Of a stretch of DNA of 64,000 nt, positions 60,608 to 64,000 are shown piece after piece. Both the position numbers and the translations under genes were made by a program. Source of the stretch: Isachenkonia alkalipeptolytica (lineage in GTDB: Bacteria; Bacillota; Clostridia; Peptostreptococcales; T1SED10-28). The stretch spans positions 62,001-126,000 of the forward strand of contig NZ_SUMG01000001.1 in assembly GCF_009910325.1 (NCBI RefSeq), written 5' to 3'. Under the pieces are notes generated by a model, which did no database searches, was not told the DNA's origin, and was given only the letters and a program-made list of their open reading frames with translations. Position 1 is the stretch's first letter; each line of letters begins with the position of its first letter.

Positions 60608-62661
60608 TCTTCGGCATTCTTTTCTTCCAGTTCCCGGTGAAGAAAGCTTAGAAAATCCGCCCACTCTTCGATGATCTTATAGGTGGGTTTGCCATGTCCG
60701 TGGCCCGCTTTTTTTTCCAGTCGGAAAATCACCGGATGGGAAGCCTCGGGATTTTTCTCTTTCGCCTGTTGCAATGTGGCGGCGAATTTCATGGCGTGGG
60801 CGGGCACCACCCGGTTATCCCCCTCCGCCGAGGAAATTAAAATCGGAGGATATTCCCGGTTTTCTTCAACATTGTGCAGGGGAGAATACTGATATAAGAA
60901 TTTAAAGTGCTCTGGATTATCCGCCGTACCATATTCCGGAACCCAGTAGCGGCCGATGGTAAACTTGTGATATCGAAGCATATCAATAACCGGAACGGAG
61001 GAAATTACGGCGCCAAAGAGATCCGGCCGTTGGATCATCGAGGCGGCCACCAGTAATCCACCGTTGCTGCGACCGTAGATCCCCAGCTTTTCCGGAGCGG
61101 TGTAGCCTTGATTGACCAGCCACTCTCCAGCGGCGATAAAGTCCTCGTATACCCGTTGTTTATTGGAAAGCATACCGGATTGATGCCAATCGTCTCCGTA
61201 TTCTCCGCCCCCCCGTAGATTGGCTACTACGTAAAGGCCCCCCTCTTGGAGCCAGGGAAGGATTCCAGGGTTGTACTGGGGGGTTAAGGAGATATTAAAG
61301 CCACCGTAGCCGTAGAGCAAGGTTTTATGAGGCTCATCCAGGGAAAGATCTTTTCTGCCGGTAATAAATAGAGGAATTTCCGTGCCGTCCTTAGAAGGAA
61401 TAAAAACCTGGCGGGTTTCATATTCCTCAGGGTCAAAGAGGACTTTTGAGCGGCAGATTTCCGAAAGATCCTCCACTTCAAAACTGTACTTATAAATCAC
61501 CGTGGGGGATAAAAAATCCGTGGTGCCGATATACATTTCCCGATGATTTCTTTTTCCGCTGAGACCGATGACACTGGAAAGTTTGGGAATATCGATGGTT
61601 CCTTTGTATTCGCCCTGGATGTTATAGGTCACCATCTCATGGCAACAGTCCGTAAGGAGAGTCAGGACAAAATGCTGATGCACCATGCGGGCATCTTGAA
61701 TAACCCCGGTGCCTTCGGGAATAATCTCTTGAATTCCTCCGTTGGTACCGTTAATGGAAACTTGAATGACCCGTTTCTTCCCCGCATCCAAATCCGTTAA
61801 AAAGAAAAAGTCCGTACCGTTATTGGAGAGGTAGCGTACTTCCGCCTCTCCCTCTTCAAAAACCCGGCGGAAACCTTTGGCAGGATCCTCCAGATCCATT
61901 ACATAGAAGCCGTTTTTCGGCGAGGTTCCCCGTCGAAGGGTAAGACATAAGAAGCGATAATCATCGGTAATCAAGGGCTGAAAGCCCAGTTCTTTATCTT
62001 TCGGGTTTTCATAGATTAAGGGATCTTCCTCTTGGGAGGTTCCCAGTAAGTGATAATACACCTTTGGATGATTCCCTTCGTCTTCCGGTGCCTGGGTGGA
62101 AGGGTCGGGGAAACGGGTATAATAAAAGCCTTTGGAATCTCCGTCCCAGGCAATGGTGGTAAATTTCACCCAGGAAATCCTGTCGGAAAATTCCTGAAGG
62201 GTATCGCTGTCGATGATTCGAAATTCCTGCCAGTCACTTCCCTGTTTGGAACGGCCGTAGGCTACATAGCGTCCGTCTTTACTGATGAAGTAGTTGCTGA
62301 GTGCAACGGTTTGGTCTTCGCTGAAGCGGTTGGGATCGATTAAGACTTTGGTCTCAGGATCCCGATCCTTTTTTACATAGAGCTTCGGCTGATTTTCGTT
62401 TTCCGAGGTTTTAAGGAAATACAAGGAGCTTTGCACCCGTTCCGGCACATAGTATTTGGTGTATTGGAAGTGGTTTCGCAGCTGGAATTTGTAGTCTTCC
62501 CTTTTTTGAATTTTAGAGAAATACTCCGCCGATTGATACTCCTGGTCCTTCAGCCACTCCCGGGTCTCTTTCCGGTTGGGATCCTCTAGATAGCGGTAGG
62601 GGTCCGGTACTTTCTTTCCGTGGATCATCTCTTCGGTTTCGTAGTCATTGGACGTTGTCAT
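60604..62661 (-). CDS. Prolyl oligopeptidase (S9A family)
   Basis: The 685-residue enzyme has an N-terminal seven-bladed beta-propeller (about 75-400) and a C-terminal alpha/beta hydrolase. The start shows DPYRYLEDPNRKETREWLKD; the nucleophile elbow is YGRSNGGLLVAA. RYHKFTIGRYWVPEYGT matches the substrate-binding region, and Asp/His lie in SAEGDNRVVPAHAMKFAA and KKAGHGHGKP. It has no signal peptide, so it is cytosolic. It cleaves short proline-containing peptides, fitting a peptide-fermenting life. ATG 62661 has GGAGTGAG before it. It is 39 bases after mnmH on the same strand, so they may be one operon. Confidence 0.95.
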   Translation of the reverse strand: MTTSNDYETEEMIHGKKVPDPYRYLEDPNRKETREWLKDQEYQSAEYFSKIQKREDYKFQLRNHFQYTKYYVPERVQSSLYFLKTSENENQPKLYVKKDRDPETKVLIDPNRFSEDQTVALSNYFISKDGRYVAYGRSKQGSDWQEFRIIDSDTLQEFSDRISWVKFTTIAWDGDSKGFYYTRFPDPSTQAPEDEGNHPKVYYHLLGTSQEEDPLIYENPKDKELGFQPLITDDYRFLCLTLRRGTSPKNGFYVMDLEDPAKGFRRVFEEGEAEVRYLSNNGTDFFFLTDLDAGKKRVIQVSINGTNGGIQEIIPEGTGVIQDARMVHQHFVLTLLTDCCHEMVTYNIQGEYKGTIDIPKLSSVIGLSGKRNHREMYIGTTDFLSPTVIYKYSFEVEDLSEICRSKVLFDPEEYETRQVFIPSKDGTEIPLFITGRKDLSLDEPHKTLLYGYGGFNISLTPQYNPGILPWLQEGGLYVVANLRGGGEYGDDWHQSGMLSNKQRVYEDFIAAGEWLVNQGYTAPEKLGIYGRSNGGLLVAASMIQRPDLFGAVISSVPVIDMLRYHKFTIGRYWVPEYGTADNPEHFKFLYQYSPLHNVEENREYPPILISSAEGDNRVVPAHAMKFAATLQQAKEKNPEASHPVIFRLEKKAGHGHGKPTYKIIEEWADFLSFLHRELEEKNAED

Positions 62662-62700
62662 AAGCGCTCACTCCAGTTTAAAGTTTTAAAATTCTTAGAA

Positions 62701-63741
62701 TCAATCTTTGGTAAAATTCTTTCCATCAAGCCAGGCAAAAAGGTCCTTGGACAAATCTTCATAGGTGAACTCTGACATTTTTCCCCGGTAGTTTTTCAAA
62801 GACTTGCGGTACAGAGGATCATAATAATCCAAGATTAAGGTCTCAATTATTTGTTTATAATCCCTGTTTTCCAGAGTCCGGATGAGGATTTCCACCTTTT
62901 CCTTTCCGAGGATTCTTTTCAAACGCTGAAATTTACCTGCAAGGTCCTCCCGGGAGAGTTCATGGTCCCCAACGTAGTCCTGATAGATGGTGTCAATACG
63001 GTTTTTTAAGGAAGTATTTACCAGCACATGATGGCTGGAGGTGACCAAGCCATGATAGAGCTCCTCGGGAACCGTAACCTTGCCGATTCGTCGGCTTTCC
63101 ATTTCCACAAAGCAGTGGCTTTCGGTAATGGATGAAAGTTCGGAATAGATCCTGGACTCAAAGTATTTTTGGGAGGGGGTTTTGCCGGAATACATAATTT
63201 CTCCGAAAACAGAACCGCTGTTTTGAGCCAAACCTTCAAGATCCAGAACCGGAAGGTTTTTTTCCTGTAGCAGGTTTAAAATTCGGGTTTTACCAACGCC
63301 GGTGTAACCGTGAAGCACAACAAAGTTTAGGCGTTTCCCAAAGGCCGAAAGCTCCCGGCGAACAAAATTCCGATAGCTCTTGTAGCCTCCTTCCAGCTTT
63401 ACCGCGGGATAACCCAGGGAATCAAGATGCTTGACCAGCAAACCGCTTCGCATACCTCCCCGGTAACAATAAAAGATCACTTCCCGGCCACTGTTGGAAA
63501 AAACACGGATTTTTTGCTGCAAAGCCTCCAATTTTTCCTGACCGTAGACCAGGGCCAGGTTTTTTGCCCGGTCCGGATCCTTTTTGTAAAGCGTCCCCAC
63601 TACATGGCGTTCCTCGTTGGTAAGAATGGGAAAATTCTGGGCCCCGGGAATATGGTCCTCCTCAAATTCTTTGGGAGTGCGTAGGTCAATCATCAGTTCC
63701 CGCTTTTCTGGTAATACTTTTTCTATGGTTACGGTTTTCAT
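62701..63741 (-). CDS. mnmH: tRNA 2-selenouridine synthase
   Basis: MnmH (SelU) replaces sulfur by selenium in the wobble 2-thiouridine of Lys, Glu and Gln tRNAs using selenophosphate. The 346-residue protein has an N-terminal rhodanese domain (LMIDLRTPKEFEEDHIPGA, active Cys92 in FYCYRGGMRSG) and a P-loop domain (HGYTGVGKTRIL, about 145-152, then VEMESRRIG). The length is normal. It implies the organism makes selenophosphate. Its promoter and a palindrome lie just upstream. The prolyl oligopeptidase gene follows. Confidence 0.94.
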   Translation of the reverse strand: MKTVTIEKVLPEKRELMIDLRTPKEFEEDHIPGAQNFPILTNEERHVVGTLYKKDPDRAKNLALVYGQEKLEALQQKIRVFSNSGREVIFYCYRGGMRSGLLVKHLDSLGYPAVKLEGGYKSYRNFVRRELSAFGKRLNFVVLHGYTGVGKTRILNLLQEKNLPVLDLEGLAQNSGSVFGEIMYSGKTPSQKYFESRIYSELSSITESHCFVEMESRRIGKVTVPEELYHGLVTSSHHVLVNTSLKNRIDTIYQDYVGDHELSREDLAGKFQRLKRILGKEKVEILIRTLENRDYKQIIETLILDYYDPLYRKSLKNYRGKMSEFTYEDLSKDLFAWLDGKNFTKD

Positions 63742-63765
63742 TTTACACCTGCTTTACCTTGGTTT

Positions 63766-63787
63766 CTTAAGAACTTACTTTCTTAAG
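63766..63787 (-). promoter_or_regulatory. Palindrome in the mnmH 5' leader, operator candidate
   Basis: CTTAAGAA-cttact-TTCTTAAG is a perfect 8-bp inverted repeat between the promoter and the mnmH start. It fits a repressor operator or a hairpin; the binding protein is unknown. Confidence 0.4.
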
Positions 63788-63797
63788 ATATAGTATT

Positions 63798-63825
63798 ATT
63801 GTACCGCAGTTGTAACAAAAGTCAA
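63798..63825 (-). promoter_or_regulatory. Promoter of mnmH
   Basis: On the minus strand TTGACT (63825-63820) and TACAAT (63803-63798) are separated by 16 bases. The start lies near the palindrome at 63787-63766. Confidence 0.6.
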
Positions 63826-63911
63826 AATTGAAAGAGGAAATTCGAAGACAAATTTTTAATTTTTCCGTATATATTCATATAACCGAAAAAAATCGGGAGG
63901 GAGGAATACAC

Positions 63912-64000
63912 GTGAAAAAAGTTTATGCAGGGAAATGGACCTTAGCCATTACCTTTATTTTGCTTGGAAGCAGTATCCTATGGAATATGTACGGCGCACC
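63912..64000 (+). CDS. Truncated 5' end of a membrane protein gene
   Basis: The reading frame runs off the right edge. It starts at GTG 63912 after the strong GGGAGGGAGG. The visible N-terminus is MKKVYAGKWTLAITFILLGS, followed by a continued hydrophobic SILWNMYGA, so the product has a membrane segment from about residue 9 to 25. This pattern (short charged start then one membrane helix) is seen in small multi-pass proteins of unknown function. Nothing more can be said from the fragment. Confidence 0.65.
   Translation, partial: MKKVYAGKWTLAITFILLGSSILWNMYGA

Overview
The window reads as a chromosomal segment of a low-to-moderate GC, Gram-positive anaerobe of the class Clostridia. The evidence is strong AGGAGG ribosome-binding sites with frequent GTG and TTG starts, a proline T-box, hybrid-cluster protein, ferritin-like protein and clostridial small-protein families. 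BCCT, NSS and NhaC sodium-linked transporters, an MscS channel and very acidic surface proteins suggest a salt- and probably alkali-adapted organism (haloalkaliphilic Clostridia such as the Alkaliphilus/Tindallia group). This is inference; no rRNA is present to confirm it. No tRNA, rRNA, CRISPR array, intact insertion sequence or prophage was seen, so this looks like core-type chromosome with some unusual local modules.

Layout. 0-2.1 kb: a truncated CMD-like gene, a small basic protein, a tandem hexapeptide-repeat protein and a DMSP-lyase-like cupin. 2.2-5.6 kb: proline T-box and proA-proB-proC. 5.7-6.5 kb: an acidic lipoprotein with two FMN-binding domains. 6.7-9.5 kb: LemA, HtpX-like protease and a fused Tag/hypoxanthine-DNA glycosylase. 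9.6-16.3 kb: CheW, GNAT, NdpA-type nucleoid protein, membrane protein, NhaC antiporter, HD-GYP protein and GlnRS. 16.3-18.3 kb: a cobalamin riboswitch controlling a membrane-anchored protein with three DUF4430 (transcobalamin-like) repeats and an ECF S component. 18.4-31.8 kb: housekeeping and transport genes (hydrolase, TspO-like, BCCT, rhomboid, methyltransferase, pterin dehydratase, isochorismatase, FolC, lipid kinase, Nfo, FliL-like, S component-like protein, Hcp, CBS protein). 31.8-37 kb: NSS transporter, FtsZ, DegV, baeRF-type protein. 37.1-48.3 kb: a signalling stretch (soluble MCP, receiver protein, HDOD, and a c-di-GMP-I riboswitch before a TPR-GAF-GGDEF cyclase) that also holds a divergent type IIA topoisomerase pair, a heme-b-like membrane protein and mgsA. 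48.5-55.5 kb: a membrane Fe-S/flavin reductase, a stand-alone B12-binding sensor-like protein with a MacB/LolCDE-like ABC exporter, OsmC, BrkB/YihY and a class II photolyase. 55.7-64 kb: MscS, HD-GYP, ferritin-like, DJ-1/PfpI, Ogt, DUF3343, methyltransferase, prolyl oligopeptidase, MnmH and a truncated membrane protein.

How the genes fit together. Several RNA switches directly match the genes they precede: proline T-box with proline synthesis, cobalamin riboswitch with a putative B12 capture/uptake pair, and c-di-GMP riboswitch with a diguanylate cyclase. C-di-GMP metabolism is represented by one GGDEF and two HD-GYP proteins. DNA damage and stress repair is dispersed (Tag/HDG fusion, Nfo, Ogt, photolyase). 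Redox proteins (flavinylated lipoprotein, NapH-like Fe-S flavoprotein, heme-b-like protein, Hcp) suggest membrane electron-transfer chemistry. MnmH and a DUF3343 protein hint at selenium use.
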